This document shows, piece by piece, positions 46,682 through 55,233 of a DNA stretch of 64,000 nt. The notes under the pieces are model-generated. The model was given only the letters and a program-made list of their open reading frames with translations. It did not search any database and was not told where the DNA came from. The first letter of the stretch is position 1. The number at the start of each line of letters is the position of its first letter. The position numbers were made by a program, and so were the translations under genes. Source of the DNA: Clostridium prolinivorans (lineage in GTDB: Bacteria > Bacillota > Clostridia > Clostridiales > Clostridiaceae); NCBI RefSeq assembly GCF_004011155.1, contig NZ_RJWG01000001.1, positions 311,189 through 375,188 of the forward strand. The letters are read 5' to 3'.

Positions 46682-47032
46682 TTAAACTCTTACACCTTGA
46701 ACATTAACTGTTACGCTCGAAACATTAAGTCCAGTATAATTTTCCACATTATATTTTATATTTTGAATTATATTATTAGCAATTACAGAAATTTTAGTTC
46801 CATACTCAACAACTATATATAATTCAACAGAAACTTCATTTTCTTTTGAATGAATTTTTACACCTTTACTTAAATTTTCTCCTTTTATTAGTTCCCATAA
46901 TCCATCTTTAGCATTTTTTGAGGCCATTCCTACAACCCCATAACATTCCATAGTAGAAACACCTATTATATTTGCAACTACTTCTTCTGAATAATCAATA
47001 TATCCATTTTTATTTAAAATATTACCTATCAT
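46682..47032 (-). CDS. yloU: Asp23/Gls24 family envelope stress protein YloU
   Basis: A 116-residue Asp23-family protein. It shows VVANIIGVSTMECYGVVGMA, GVKIHSKENEVSVELYIVVEYG and the final VSSVTVNVQGVRV. Asp23 in Staphylococcus forms membrane-tethered clusters, and the family is linked to envelope homeostasis. It precedes fakA in one unit with a promoter at 47103-47131 and is divergent from rpmB. ATG follows GAGGAGG. Confidence 0.93.
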   Translation of the reverse strand: MIGNILNKNGYIDYSEEVVANIIGVSTMECYGVVGMASKNAKDGLWELIKGENLSKGVKIHSKENEVSVELYIVVEYGTKISVIANNIIQNIKYNVENYTGLNVSSVTVNVQGVRV

Positions 47033-47102
47033 AATAAATCCTCCTCATATTAATAAATAAACAGTTTAATAAATATTTAAAGATAACAATTTTATTATCT
47101 TT

Positions 47103-47131
47103 ATTTTATATTAAATAATAAATTTATTCAA
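47103..47131 (-). promoter_or_regulatory. promoter of yloU-fakA with palindrome at the start point
   Basis: Minus strand TTGAAT (47131-47126), 17 bases, TAAAAT (47108-47103). A palindrome with arms AAAGATAA (47079-47086) and TTATCTTT (47095-47102) covers the expected start point near 47096 and could be an operator or a 5' stem. Confidence 0.6.
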
Positions 47132-47211
47132 TAAAATAAATTTTTAATTATGCTAAAAAACAAAAATATAATTTTACAAAAGTTATTACTTGAAAAATTT
47201 TTATATTTTCC

Positions 47212-47241
47212 TTGCAAAAAATATATCTTATATGATAAAAT
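47212..47241 (+). promoter_or_regulatory. promoter of rpmB
   Basis: Plus strand TTGCAA (212-217), 18 bases, TAAAAT (236-241). The predicted start near 47249 is about 50 bases before the rpmB GTG. Confidence 0.6.
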
Positions 47242-47254
47242 AATAAATGTTTGG

Positions 47255-47279
47255 ATTGAGAAGACTTTTTCTTCACAAT
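47255..47279 (+). promoter_or_regulatory. hairpin in the rpmB leader
   Basis: ATTGAGAAGA (255-264), loop CTTTT, TCTTCACAAT (270-279): nine of ten positions pair, with one A-A mismatch. It stands two bases before the TAAGGAGG SD. It could be an L28-binding site or only a leader stem. Confidence 0.4.
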
Positions 47280-47298
47280 TTCTAAGGAGGTGTTTTTC

Positions 47299-47490
47299 GT
47301 GTCAAGAAGATGTGAGATTTGCAATAAAGGTGTTATATCTGGATTACAAGCAAGCCATTCAAATCGTAAATCTAAGAGAAAATGGGCGCCAAATTTAAAG
47401 AAGATTAAAGCTATAGTTAATGGAACTCCAGCTACTATACATGTTTGCACTAGATGTTTACGTTCTGGTAAGGTACAACGTGCTGTATAA
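47299..47490 (+). CDS. rpmB: 50S ribosomal protein L28
   Basis: A 63-residue L28 beginning MSRRCEICNKGVISG, with VSHSNRK-like QASHSNRKSKRKWAPNL and a second CxxC in HVCTRCLRSGKV. This is the four-cysteine zinc form. The start is GTG 47299, eight bases after AAGGAGG; a GTG three codons earlier overlaps the SD. It is one of four plus-strand genes, set apart by its own promoter, leader hairpin and terminator, between yloU and spoVM. Confidence 0.96.
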   Translation: MSRRCEICNKGVISGLQASHSNRKSKRKWAPNLKKIKAIVNGTPATIHVCTRCLRSGKVQRAV

Positions 47491-47494
47491 AAAT

Positions 47495-47525
47495 AAAAAT
47501 GCAGTTGCTAAGCAATTGCATTTTT
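47495..47525 (+). terminator. intrinsic terminator after rpmB
   Basis: AAAAATGCAGTTGC (495-508), loop TAA, GCAATTGCATTTTT (512-525): a 14-bp stem with one G-T pair, ending in T-rich sequence. It lies five bases after the rpmB stop and, read the other way, also ends the spoVM transcript. Confidence 0.88.
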
Positions 47526-47547
47526 ATTTTTATATATGTTAAAATCT

Positions 47548-47622
47548 TTATACTTTTTTTCTTTTGAAAAATTTTATAATTGCAGATATGAACTTAGGCA
47601 ATTTTATTGCAATTATTTTCAT
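47548..47622 (-). CDS. spoVM: stage V sporulation protein SpoVM
   Basis: A 24-residue protein, MKIIAIKLPKFISAIIKFF then KRKKV, too short for most gene finders. It matches Bacillus SpoVM in length, in the KLPKF core at residues 7-11, in the amphipathic helix and in the basic tail. SpoVM recognises the convex forespore membrane and anchors SpoIVA for coat assembly. Its place between thiN and rpmB is also the Bacillus one. AAGGAG lies ten bases before ATG. It follows a 54-residue membrane ORF by 17 bases, probably in one transcript, and ends at the rpmB terminator. Confidence 0.9.
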   Translation of the reverse strand: MKIIAIKLPKFISAIIKFFKRKKV

Positions 47623-47639
47623 TATATATCAACTCCTTT

Positions 47640-47804
47640 TTAATGATGTGAGTTTTCTATTAAATACCATCCTATATAAATTAATCCTCCACCTACAGCT
47701 ATAATCCATCCCCAAATAGGTATTATAAAAGTTATAACCATTCCTATACCAATAGCTACTATTATCCATCCTACATTTTCTCTCAATTTATGTTTTCTAG
47801 ACAA
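47640..47804 (-). CDS. small two-helix membrane protein ORF upstream of spoVM
   Basis: A 54-residue ORF. A charged start, MSRKHKLREN, is followed by VGWIIVAIGIGMVITFIIPI and WGWIIAVGGGLIYIGWYLI, two glycine-rich membrane helices joined by a short turn, and the tail ENSHH. The start is TTG at 47804, with GAGGG at eight bases; an in-frame GTG at 47819 is the alternative. A strong promoter lies upstream and spoVM follows by 17 bases. I do not recognise a named family. Hydrophobicity, SD and promoter support it as a real gene. Confidence 0.7.
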   Translation of the reverse strand: MSRKHKLRENVGWIIVAIGIGMVITFIIPIWGWIIAVGGGLIYIGWYLIENSHH

Positions 47805-47838
47805 AATGTTATCCCTCACCCACTAATACTTTACTATT

Positions 47839-47867
47839 ATTATATGATATTAAAGTATTTTTGTGAA
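47839..47867 (-). promoter_or_regulatory. promoter of the small membrane ORF and spoVM
   Basis: Minus strand TTCACA (47867-47862), 17 bases, TATAAT (47844-47839): -35 five of six, -10 perfect. The -10 also reads CATATAAT, which fits the sigma-E pattern CATAyAhT, but the matching sigma-E -35 element is poor. It starts right after the thiN terminator tail. Confidence 0.7.
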
Positions 47868-47891
47868 CAAAAAAGGATGCTTATGCATCCT
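47867..47891 (-). terminator. intrinsic terminator after thiN
   Basis: Minus strand AGGATGC, ATAA, GCATCCT (891-874) followed by TTTTTT. A 7-bp stem that overlaps the thiN stop codon region and abuts the next promoter. Confidence 0.85.
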
Positions 47892-48525
47892 AATCTATAC
47901 TTTTCATTATAATTAAGTTTCCACTTTCAAAATCTATTTTGACTTCATTATTTACAAATTCATTAGATATAGTAACATTATCCCCTATTTTTAAAATATA
48001 TTTATTTAAACTGTACTTAGCACCAAAAATGCTTAAATTTATAATTGGTTTATTATATGCAAAAATAGAAAATTTATCGCCCTTTTGTCCTTTTATTATA
48101 ACGCTGTGATTTACCATTGTAATTATATTATTATTATCTTTAATAAATGCTTCAGTATTATTATCTAAACATTTATATAATAAAGCTAGATTTCCAAATG
48201 TATGATCTAGTCTAGTACCTGTACATCCTAAAAAAACAATTTTATCAACTTTAAGTTCTAAAGCTTTAATAACTGCAAGTTCAGTATCCGTATAATCTTT
48301 TTCTATAGGATAGGTTTCAATTATAGATTTCTTATTTAAAAAAAATTTCAATATATAATCATCTGTTGAATCAAAATCTCCTATTATATAATCAGGTATA
48401 ATTTTATACTCGTAGGCACATTTTGCACCGCTATCAGCACATATAAGAACATAATTCCCAACTAATTCATCTTTTAAAAGTTTTTCTGAAGGAGGTGTCC
48501 CTCCAGATATTATAACAGCTTTCAT
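47890..48525 (-). CDS. thiN: thiamine pyrophosphokinase
   Basis: A 211-residue enzyme that makes thiamine diphosphate directly from thiamine and ATP. It shows VLICADSGAKCAYEYKIIPDYIIGDFDS, KDYTDTELAVIKAL and FLGCTGTRLDHTFGNL, the characteristic TPK catalytic regions. It follows rpe by two bases. rsgA-rpe-thiN is the standard cluster downstream of prkC. Confidence 0.95.
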   Translation of the reverse strand: MKAVIISGGTPPSEKLLKDELVGNYVLICADSGAKCAYEYKIIPDYIIGDFDSTDDYILKFFLNKKSIIETYPIEKDYTDTELAVIKALELKVDKIVFLGCTGTRLDHTFGNLALLYKCLDNNTEAFIKDNNNIITMVNHSVIIKGQKGDKFSIFAYNKPIINLSIFGAKYSLNKYILKIGDNVTISNEFVNNEVKIDFESGNLIIMKSID

Positions 48526-48527
48526 AC

Positions 48528-49178
48528 TTAAAGTCCTCTTCTTAAATCTATAATATTTTCTTTTATTTTATTATTCTTAAATACTGCTGATCCTGCTACT
48601 ATAATATCCGCTCCACATTCTGTTACTTCTGATATATTATAAGTATCAATTCCACCATCTACCTCTATTAATATATTGTTATTTATATTTTCAATTAATT
48701 TTTTTGTTTCTTTAACCTTATTAGAACAATATTTAATATATTTTTGCCCTCCAAATCCAGGATTTACTGTCATAATTAATACAATATCAACAATATTAAT
48801 CAAATCTTTAATTAACGAAACTGGACTTCCAGGATTTAATGCTATACCTGCCTTTATACCGAAGCTTTTAATATAGTTTATTGTTCTATCTATGTGTTTA
48901 TCAGCTTCATAATGTATTGTAATTATATCAGCACCTGCTTTTATAAAATCATCTATAAATCTGCTTGGTTCATTTATCATAAGATGAACATCAAAAGGTA
49001 TGTCTGCGTATTTACGTAAACTTTTTATTATAGGGGCTCCAATTGTAATATTAGGTACAAAATTTCCATCCATAACATCTATATGAATTAAATCTGCACC
49101 ACATTCTTGTAAAAATTTAACTTGTTCTCCTAAATTAGCAAAATCAGCTGATAATATAGAAGGAGCAATTTTTATCAT
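48528..49178 (-). CDS. rpe: ribulose-phosphate 3-epimerase
   Basis: A 216-residue TIM-barrel enzyme of the pentose phosphate pathway. It begins MIKIAPSILSADFANLGEQ, and has LIHIDVMDGNFVPNITIG, PFDVHLMI, VLIMTVNPGFGGQKYI and EVDGGID, all with the metal and phosphate ligands in place. Its ATG overlaps the rsgA TGA as ATGA. Confidence 0.97.
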   Translation of the reverse strand: MIKIAPSILSADFANLGEQVKFLQECGADLIHIDVMDGNFVPNITIGAPIIKSLRKYADIPFDVHLMINEPSRFIDDFIKAGADIITIHYEADKHIDRTINYIKSFGIKAGIALNPGSPVSLIKDLINIVDIVLIMTVNPGFGGQKYIKYCSNKVKETKKLIENINNNILIEVDGGIDTYNISEVTECGADIIVAGSAVFKNNKIKENIIDLRRGL

Positions 49179-50041
49179 TTTTTATACCTCCTATTCGTCA
49201 ATTCTTGTAACATTTTAATATAAAATTTATATCTATTCTCATCAATTTTACCTTCTTCAACCTTTTGTTTAATTGCGCATTCAGGTTCTTTGTAATGAGT
49301 ACAACCTCTAAATTTACATAAACTTAAAAAAGGTTTAAAATCTGGGAAACAATATTGTAAATCTTGAGCAGACATAAAATTCATTTCTAAGGAAGTAAAT
49401 CCAGGAGTGTCAACTAAAAAACCTTCTTCAATTTCTACTAATTCACTATGTCTTGTAGTATGTTTACCTCTCCCAATTTTTTCACTAATTTCCCCAGTTT
49501 CCATTAAATTTTTATTAAGTAATTGATTTAAAATAGTTGATTTACCAACACCCGAAGGTCCGCATAATACGGTTATGTTATTTTTTAATTTATCTTTCAA
49601 TAAATCTATACCATATCCTAACTTAGCATTTAAAAATAAAACCTCATATTTTGCCTTTTTTATCATATTGACTATATCTTGAAATTCATTAATTTCAATT
49701 AAATCAATTTTATTAAAACAAACTATTGCTTTTAAATTATTGTATTCACATAATATAAGAAATTTATTAAGTAATTCTAAATTTAATTTAGGATTTAAAA
49801 AAGTAAAAATTACAAAAACCTGTGTTACATTAGCTACTGAAGGTCTAATCAATTCACTTTTTCTAGGATATATTTTATTAATAATACCTTTATTATTAAT
49901 TATATCAATTTCTACTTTATCACCAACTATAGGGGTAAGTTCATTAAATCTAAATTTTCCTCTTGCTTTACACTCAATAATTTTATTACCCGATTTTACA
50001 TAATAAAATCCAGCTATTCCTTTTATTATAGTTCCTTCCAT
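49175..50041 (-). CDS. rsgA: ribosome small-subunit-dependent GTPase RsgA
   Basis: A 288-residue circularly permuted GTPase with an N-terminal OB fold (about 1-70). G4 CFNKIDL comes before G1 GPSGVGKST and G3 VDTPGF. The C-terminal zinc knuckle has CKFRGCTHYKEPECAI. It checks 30S subunits late in assembly. It follows prkC by 26 bases; in Bacillus, RsgA (CpgA) is a substrate of PrkC. Confidence 0.96.
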   Translation of the reverse strand: MEGTIIKGIAGFYYVKSGNKIIECKARGKFRFNELTPIVGDKVEIDIINNKGIINKIYPRKSELIRPSVANVTQVFVIFTFLNPKLNLELLNKFLILCEYNNLKAIVCFNKIDLIEINEFQDIVNMIKKAKYEVLFLNAKLGYGIDLLKDKLKNNITVLCGPSGVGKSTILNQLLNKNLMETGEISEKIGRGKHTTRHSELVEIEEGFLVDTPGFTSLEMNFMSAQDLQYCFPDFKPFLSLCKFRGCTHYKEPECAIKQKVEEGKIDENRYKFYIKMLQELTNRRYKK

Positions 50042-50067
50042 ATTTCCTCCTTTGCAATATTTTTTAA

Positions 50068-52008
50068 TTATTGATTTACTTGATCGTTTTGACTTGTTTG
50101 ATTTGGTTGATTTATATTTTGATTTTGTTCAATAGATTTTGTATTTAATTTTATCTTTTCTCCTTTAGATACTTTTGTGTTAGGAGCAGGATTTTGTTCA
50201 ATTACAATATCATTATCCTTACCTTTAACATCTAAATTTAAACCTAAAGAAGCTGCTTCAGTTTTAGCTTCACTTAAAGTTTTATTTATAAAATTAGGCA
50301 CGGTTATTTTTTCTTCTTTATATACATAGTAACTTACATCAACTTGGCTTTGTTCTTTTATGTTTGAAGCATTAGGCGCTGGATTTTGATTTACAATTTT
50401 TCCATCAAGATTTTTATCTGTAGTTTCTATAGGAGTTTTATTTCCTAACCTTAAATTATTACTTATCAAAAGATTTTCAGCATCTTTTAATGTTAAATTA
50501 AATAAATCTGGTACTTTGGTATAAATTATCTCTTGACCTTTACTTATAACTAAATCAATTTTAGAACCTTTCTCTAAAAAAGAATTCGCTTCAGGAGTTT
50601 GACTTATTATAGAATTTTCTGGAATAGTAGTGCTGAATTCATAAGTTTTTTCTCCAACTTTAAATCCGCTATTTTCAATTATACTAATCGCCACATTAAC
50701 ATCTGTTCCCTTGACATCAGGTACTTTAATTTCCATCATACCCGAACTAACATAAATTGTAACTTTCGAACCAGATTTTACATTTGTATTTTCTGATGGA
50801 TTAGAAGCTATTACAATACCTGCAGGTTTATCACTTTTTTCTCTTGAACCTATAACAGGCTCTAATCCTTTGTCTCTTATTGCTTTTTCTGCTTCATATT
50901 CCGTCATTCCAACAACAGAAGGTACTGTAACCGTTTCTGATACTGTATTTTCATTAGTTTTAGATGAAATTGAGCTTTTACTCATAATATACCAACCTGC
51001 AAAAAAGAATATTATAACTATTAATATACCAAGAGGTACCAAAATTAAAGCTGATTTTAATTTTGGTTTCTTAGAATTTTTCTTCTTAACACTATTTTCA
51101 TCTTCTTTTTCTTCTATTTCACAATCAGTTACTGGATTCATTATTTTAGTATGATCTGAATATGAATCAAAAGTATCAATTTTATAATCTGAGTTATTTT
51201 TTATTTGCTGTAAGTCAAGTAACATATCCTTTATATTTTGATATCTGCTAATTGGATCTTTTTCCATTGCTTTTAGTATAAGATTATTTAATCCATCTGG
51301 CAAATTTCCATTTATATGTTTAGGCGGAATAACAGGTTCTTGTAAATGCTTTAACGCAACAGATACAGGGCTTTCAGCATCAAAGGGTACTTTTCCAGTA
51401 ACCATTTCGTAAATTACAACTCCTAATGAATATATATCTGTTCTTCCATCTACAAAACTTCCTTTAGCTTGTTCTGGTGAAAAATAATGTGCCGATCCAA
51501 TAACTTTATTAGTATTTGTTATAGTTACAGAATTAGAAACTTTAGCTATCCCAAAATCTGTTACTTTAATATTTCCTTCACTAGTTACTAATATATTTTG
51601 AGGTTTAATATCTCTATGTATAATATTATTTTTATGTGCACATTCTATTGCTTTTGCAATTTGAATTGCAATATCTATAGCTCTATTATAATCTAATCTC
51701 CCATTTTGAATTATCAATTCTTTAAGAGTTATTCCTTGTACATATTCCATAACTATATAATTTAAAGTTCCTTCAGAACCAACATCATATATGTTAACTA
51801 TATTATTATGAGAAATACTTCCTGCAGATGCAGCCTCAGCTTTAAATTTATTTACAAATTCTTTATCTTTAGAATATTCTTCCTTTAAAATTTTAACTGC
51901 AACAAATCTATTTAAAAGTCTGCATTTAGCTTTATATACTTCTGCCATCCCTCCTTCCCCAATTTTTTCTATAATTTCATATCTATTTCCCAGCAAAGTT
52001 CCTATCAT
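50068..52008 (-). CDS. prkC: PASTA-domain Ser/Thr protein kinase PrkC
   Basis: A 646-residue membrane kinase. The kinase domain (about 1-270) has GEGGMAEVY, Lys39, HRDIKPQN with Asp133, and DFG at 151-153. One membrane helix (about 325-345) and four PASTA repeats outside follow, starting near VPSVVGM, VPDVKG, VPDLFN and VPNFINK. It senses peptidoglycan fragments in Bacillus and drives spore germination. A glutamine- and asparagine-rich tail ends it. ATG 52008 has AAGGAG at nine bases. It overlaps prpC by 26 bases. Confidence 0.95.
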   Translation of the reverse strand: MIGTLLGNRYEIIEKIGEGGMAEVYKAKCRLLNRFVAVKILKEEYSKDKEFVNKFKAEAASAGSISHNNIVNIYDVGSEGTLNYIVMEYVQGITLKELIIQNGRLDYNRAIDIAIQIAKAIECAHKNNIIHRDIKPQNILVTSEGNIKVTDFGIAKVSNSVTITNTNKVIGSAHYFSPEQAKGSFVDGRTDIYSLGVVIYEMVTGKVPFDAESPVSVALKHLQEPVIPPKHINGNLPDGLNNLILKAMEKDPISRYQNIKDMLLDLQQIKNNSDYKIDTFDSYSDHTKIMNPVTDCEIEEKEDENSVKKKNSKKPKLKSALILVPLGILIVIIFFFAGWYIMSKSSISSKTNENTVSETVTVPSVVGMTEYEAEKAIRDKGLEPVIGSREKSDKPAGIVIASNPSENTNVKSGSKVTIYVSSGMMEIKVPDVKGTDVNVAISIIENSGFKVGEKTYEFSTTIPENSIISQTPEANSFLEKGSKIDLVISKGQEIIYTKVPDLFNLTLKDAENLLISNNLRLGNKTPIETTDKNLDGKIVNQNPAPNASNIKEQSQVDVSYYVYKEEKITVPNFINKTLSEAKTEAASLGLNLDVKGKDNDIVIEQNPAPNTKVSKGEKIKLNTKSIEQNQNINQPNQTSQNDQVNQ

Positions 52009-52726
52009 TCTTGCACTCTCCTTCAAAAATAATGACAGTTATATTATCTTTTCCACCTCTTTGTTTACTCAATTCTACTAACTTATAACATGCTGTATCA
52101 TTATCATTATTTAATATAATCTCGTACATTTCATCGTCTGTAAGTGAATTAGATAAACCATCAGTGCACAACATAACCTTATATACATTTTTTAAATCTA
52201 TTAAACATGTATCTACTTTAACATCATAAAATGTACCTAATGCACGAGTTATTATATTTTTGTTAGGATGTACGTAAGCTTCTTCTTCGGTTATAGTTCC
52301 AGCATCCAAAAGTTGTTGCACTAAAGAATGATCTTTTGTAACTTGGCGCATACTATTATCATCAATAATATAACATCTACTATCTCCCACATTAGCAACA
52401 GCCATCTTTCCTCCACTTATTAAGCAAGCAGTTATGGTTGTTCCCATTCCATTTAAATAATCTTTTGTTTTGGAAATATTATAAATTTTTTTATTTGAAA
52501 ATTGTATAGCTTCTTTTAATACTTTTTCTAAGTCATCTAATGAACAAATAGAATTAATATATTCTATAGTTGTATCTACAGCAAGTTTGCTGGCAATTTC
52601 TCCAGCATTATGTCCGCCCATTCCGTCCGCAATAACATATATTCTTTTTTCTATGTCTTCATGATATCCTAAATAATCTTCATTTATTTCACGAACATTT
52701 CCTAGGTCAGTTAACATCCCTGCCAT
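51983..52726 (-). CDS. prpC: PP2C-type Ser/Thr protein phosphatase PrpC (Stp)
   Basis: A 247-residue metal-dependent phosphatase. It has GNVREINEDY near the N-terminus, VIADGMGGHNAGEIAS, NVGDSRCYI, TKDHSLVQQL and LCTDGLSN, with all the aspartates that bind manganese. It reverses PrkC phosphorylation. ATG follows GAGGTG and is two bases after rlmN. The 26-base overlap with prkC means the two are made together. Confidence 0.96.
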   Translation of the reverse strand: MAGMLTDLGNVREINEDYLGYHEDIEKRIYVIADGMGGHNAGEIASKLAVDTTIEYINSICSLDDLEKVLKEAIQFSNKKIYNISKTKDYLNGMGTTITACLISGGKMAVANVGDSRCYIIDDNSMRQVTKDHSLVQQLLDAGTITEEEAYVHPNKNIITRALGTFYDVKVDTCLIDLKNVYKVMLCTDGLSNSLTDDEMYEIILNNDNDTACYKLVELSKQRGGKDNITVIIFEGECKNDRNFAGK

Positions 52727-52728
52727 TT

Positions 52729-53778
52729 TTACACCTCTTTTTCATTGTTTCTGTTTTGCAAATATCTTCTTCTAAGTTGACCACAAGCAGCATTAATATC
52801 TGATCCCATTTCTTTTCTTATAGTAGTTTCTATCCCTAATTTTGTAAGTGTATTATAAAAAGTTTTTATATTTTCTACAGATGGCTTTTTATATTCTTTT
52901 TCCTTTACTTCATTAATAGGTATTAAATTTACATGACATAACATTCCTTTAAGTAATTTAGCAAGTTTTTCAGCATCATCTTTTTTATCATTTACATTTT
53001 CAACTAAAGCATACTCAAATGTAATTCTTTTATTAGTTTTTTTTATATAATAATTACAAGCTGATATTATATCTTCTATTGAATATTTATATGCTATAGG
53101 CATTATTTTTTTTCTTAATTCATTATTAAAGGCATGAAGAGAAATAGCTAAAGTTATTTGCATATTTCTATCTGCAAGTTTTAATATTTTAGGAACAATA
53201 CCGCAAGTAGACAAAGTTATATGTCTTTGACCTATGTTAAGTCCATAGTCTGCATTTATAACTTCTATAAATTTAATAACATTATCATAATTTTCAAGAG
53301 GTTCTCCGCTTCCCATTAAAACAACATTAGAAATTCTTTCTCCTATTTCTTTAGAAGAAACTAATACTTGAGCTAAAATTTCACCACAGGTAAGATTTCT
53401 AACAAGTCCCTCTATAGTTGATGCACAAAACTTGCATCCCATTTTACATCCAATTTGTGTTGAAACACAAATTGAATTTCCATGATTATATTTCATAACT
53501 ACACATTCTATAATATTTCCATCTTCATATTCAAGTAGCATTTTTTTTGTTTCATCTAATTTCGATTTAAAAACCTGTATTATTTTAGGAATTCCTATAT
53601 AAAATGAATTTTTTAATTTAGTTTTTAATTCATTTGGGATATTCTTCATATTTTCAAAATCCCAAATATATTTTTTATAAATCCAATCAAAAATTTGTTT
53701 AGCTCTATATTCATTTTCATTATTTTCTTTCATCCATATTTTTAATTCTTCAAGAGTTAGATCAAGAATATTTATCAT
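52729..53778 (-). CDS. rlmN: dual-specificity rRNA/tRNA m2A methyltransferase RlmN
   Basis: A 349-residue radical SAM enzyme that makes m2A2503 in 23S rRNA and m2A37 in tRNA. The cluster cysteines are in [35 protein letters not shown] and the late CGQLRRRY, with the methyl-carrying cysteine, are all present. ATG 53778 follows AGGTG; the ATG five codons upstream lies within the rsmB end. It follows rsmB by eight bases. Confidence 0.95.
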   Translation of the reverse strand: MINILDLTLEELKIWMKENNENEYRAKQIFDWIYKKYIWDFENMKNIPNELKTKLKNSFYIGIPKIIQVFKSKLDETKKMLLEYEDGNIIECVVMKYNHGNSICVSTQIGCKMGCKFCASTIEGLVRNLTCGEILAQVLVSSKEIGERISNVVLMGSGEPLENYDNVIKFIEVINADYGLNIGQRHITLSTCGIVPKILKLADRNMQITLAISLHAFNNELRKKIMPIAYKYSIEDIISACNYYIKKTNKRITFEYALVENVNDKKDDAEKLAKLLKGMLCHVNLIPINEVKEKEYKKPSVENIKTFYNTLTKLGIETTIRKEMGSDINAACGQLRRRYLQNRNNEKEV

Positions 53779-53786
53779 ATAAGCAC

Positions 53787-55112
53787 CTACCATAATCTTT
53801 TTAACTTAGCTATAAAAAATCCATCCATAAAATTGTTTGGCAATATAGTAACTCCATAATCAGTATATATAATATTGTCCAATTTACCGTAAAATAATGG
53901 AATTATTTCATAGTTTGTAAACTTATTTAAAAACCACTTAATATTTTCTTCATTTTCTTTTTTATTTATAGTACAAGTAGAATACAATAATATTCCACCT
54001 TTTTTTACATATTTAGACGCATTTTCCATAATATTTCTTTGAATTTTTTGAATATCTTTAAATTGTTGTATAGTTTTATTCCACTTAATTTCTGGTTTTT
54101 TTCTTATAATTCCAAGACCTGAACATGGAACATCTATCAATACTCTGTCAGCACTATCTATAAATTTTTCATCAAACACAGTAGCATCTTTAATTTTACA
54201 AATAATATTAGTAATACCTAATCTTTCTGCAGTATTCTTAATTAAAGATAATTTATCTTCATATATATCAAAGGCATAAATTTTCCCACTATTATTCATA
54301 AGTTCCGCTATATGCGTTGTTTTCCCTCCAGGAGCACTACACATATCTAATATAAAAATGTCAGATACTATATCCATAGAATGTGCTACAAGCATAGCAC
54401 TTTCATCTTGTACTGTTATAAATCCCTCTTTAAATAATGGATTATTTTCTATACTTTTACCTTTTATTATTCGTAAGGCTTCTTTACATATTACACCTCT
54501 TTCTATATTATATCCATATTGTTTTAGCTTTTCAAAAGCTTCATTATAATTTGTTTTTAAATTATTTATTCTAACAGTTATATTAGGTATAGAATTTAAT
54601 CCTTTAAATATTTCTTCTGCATTACTACCATACTGATTTATAATCATTTTTACCATCCATGGTTCAAAAGAATATTTAAAACATAATTCTTGAATTTTAT
54701 CATTTTTATCATAAAAAACTTTATCCTTATTTCTTAAATAATTTCTTAAAACACCATTAACCAATTTAGAAGCATTTATAGATTTGTATTTTTTGGCAAT
54801 TTCAACACTTTCATTAACAACTGCAAAATCAGGTATTTTAGATAGATATCTAATTTGATAAATTGATATTCTTAATATATTTAATATAGTATTATCTTGT
54901 TTTTCAATAGAAGATTTTAAAAAACTTGAAAGTATTTTATCTATAGTGTATTTATATTTTAAAGTGCCATATACAATCTCTGTAGTTAATGCTTTATCTT
55001 TATCATTTAGATCTGATTTTTTTAATTTTAAATTTAACACTATATTGGAATATGAATTATTATTAATTACTAAATTTAATACTTCTACTGCTATCTCTCT
55101 AGAATTATTCAT
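53787..55112 (-). CDS. rsmB: 16S rRNA (cytosine967-C5)-methyltransferase RsmB
   Basis: A 441-residue protein. An N-terminal NusB-like RNA-binding domain (about 1-140) precedes a methyltransferase domain with [27 protein letters not shown]-like [20 protein letters not shown], and [12 protein letters not shown], which carry the two active cysteines. ATG follows AAGGGG at a distance. A long inverted repeat lies between it and yugP. Confidence 0.95.
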   Translation of the reverse strand: MNNSREIAVEVLNLVINNNSYSNIVLNLKLKKSDLNDKDKALTTEIVYGTLKYKYTIDKILSSFLKSSIEKQDNTILNILRISIYQIRYLSKIPDFAVVNESVEIAKKYKSINASKLVNGVLRNYLRNKDKVFYDKNDKIQELCFKYSFEPWMVKMIINQYGSNAEEIFKGLNSIPNITVRINNLKTNYNEAFEKLKQYGYNIERGVICKEALRIIKGKSIENNPLFKEGFITVQDESAMLVAHSMDIVSDIFILDMCSAPGGKTTHIAELMNNSGKIYAFDIYEDKLSLIKNTAERLGITNIICKIKDATVFDEKFIDSADRVLIDVPCSGLGIIRKKPEIKWNKTIQQFKDIQKIQRNIMENASKYVKKGGILLYSTCTINKKENEENIKWFLNKFTNYEIIPLFYGKLDNIIYTDYGVTILPNNFMDGFFIAKLKRLW

Positions 55113-55135
55113 TAAATTATCTACCCCTTATTTTA

Positions 55136-55231
55136 TAAGGTTTTTATATAAATTATTAACTTATACATGCACAATAATAAATTAAAATTATTATAAGTAC
55201 ATGTATAAGTTAAATTTTTATAAAAACTTTA
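55136..55231. repeat. long imperfect inverted repeat between yugP and rsmB
   Basis: The left arm 55136-55169 and right arm 55200-55231 match over about 32 bases with two substitutions and a three-base insertion; the inner 12 bases, AACTTATACATG and CATGTATAAGTT, are perfect. A further AATAAT/ATTATT pair lies in the loop. It fills nearly all of the 121-base gap, begins two bases from the yugP stop, and is flanked by a smaller palindrome, CCTTATTTTATAAGG (55126-55140). Most likely a terminator. Confidence 0.6.
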
Positions 55232-55233
55232 TT

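Noticed and set aside
47148-47450. ORFs on both strands over the rpmB promoter and 5' part
   Set aside because: They overlap L28, which is certain, and cross its promoter. Neither has an SD or family features.
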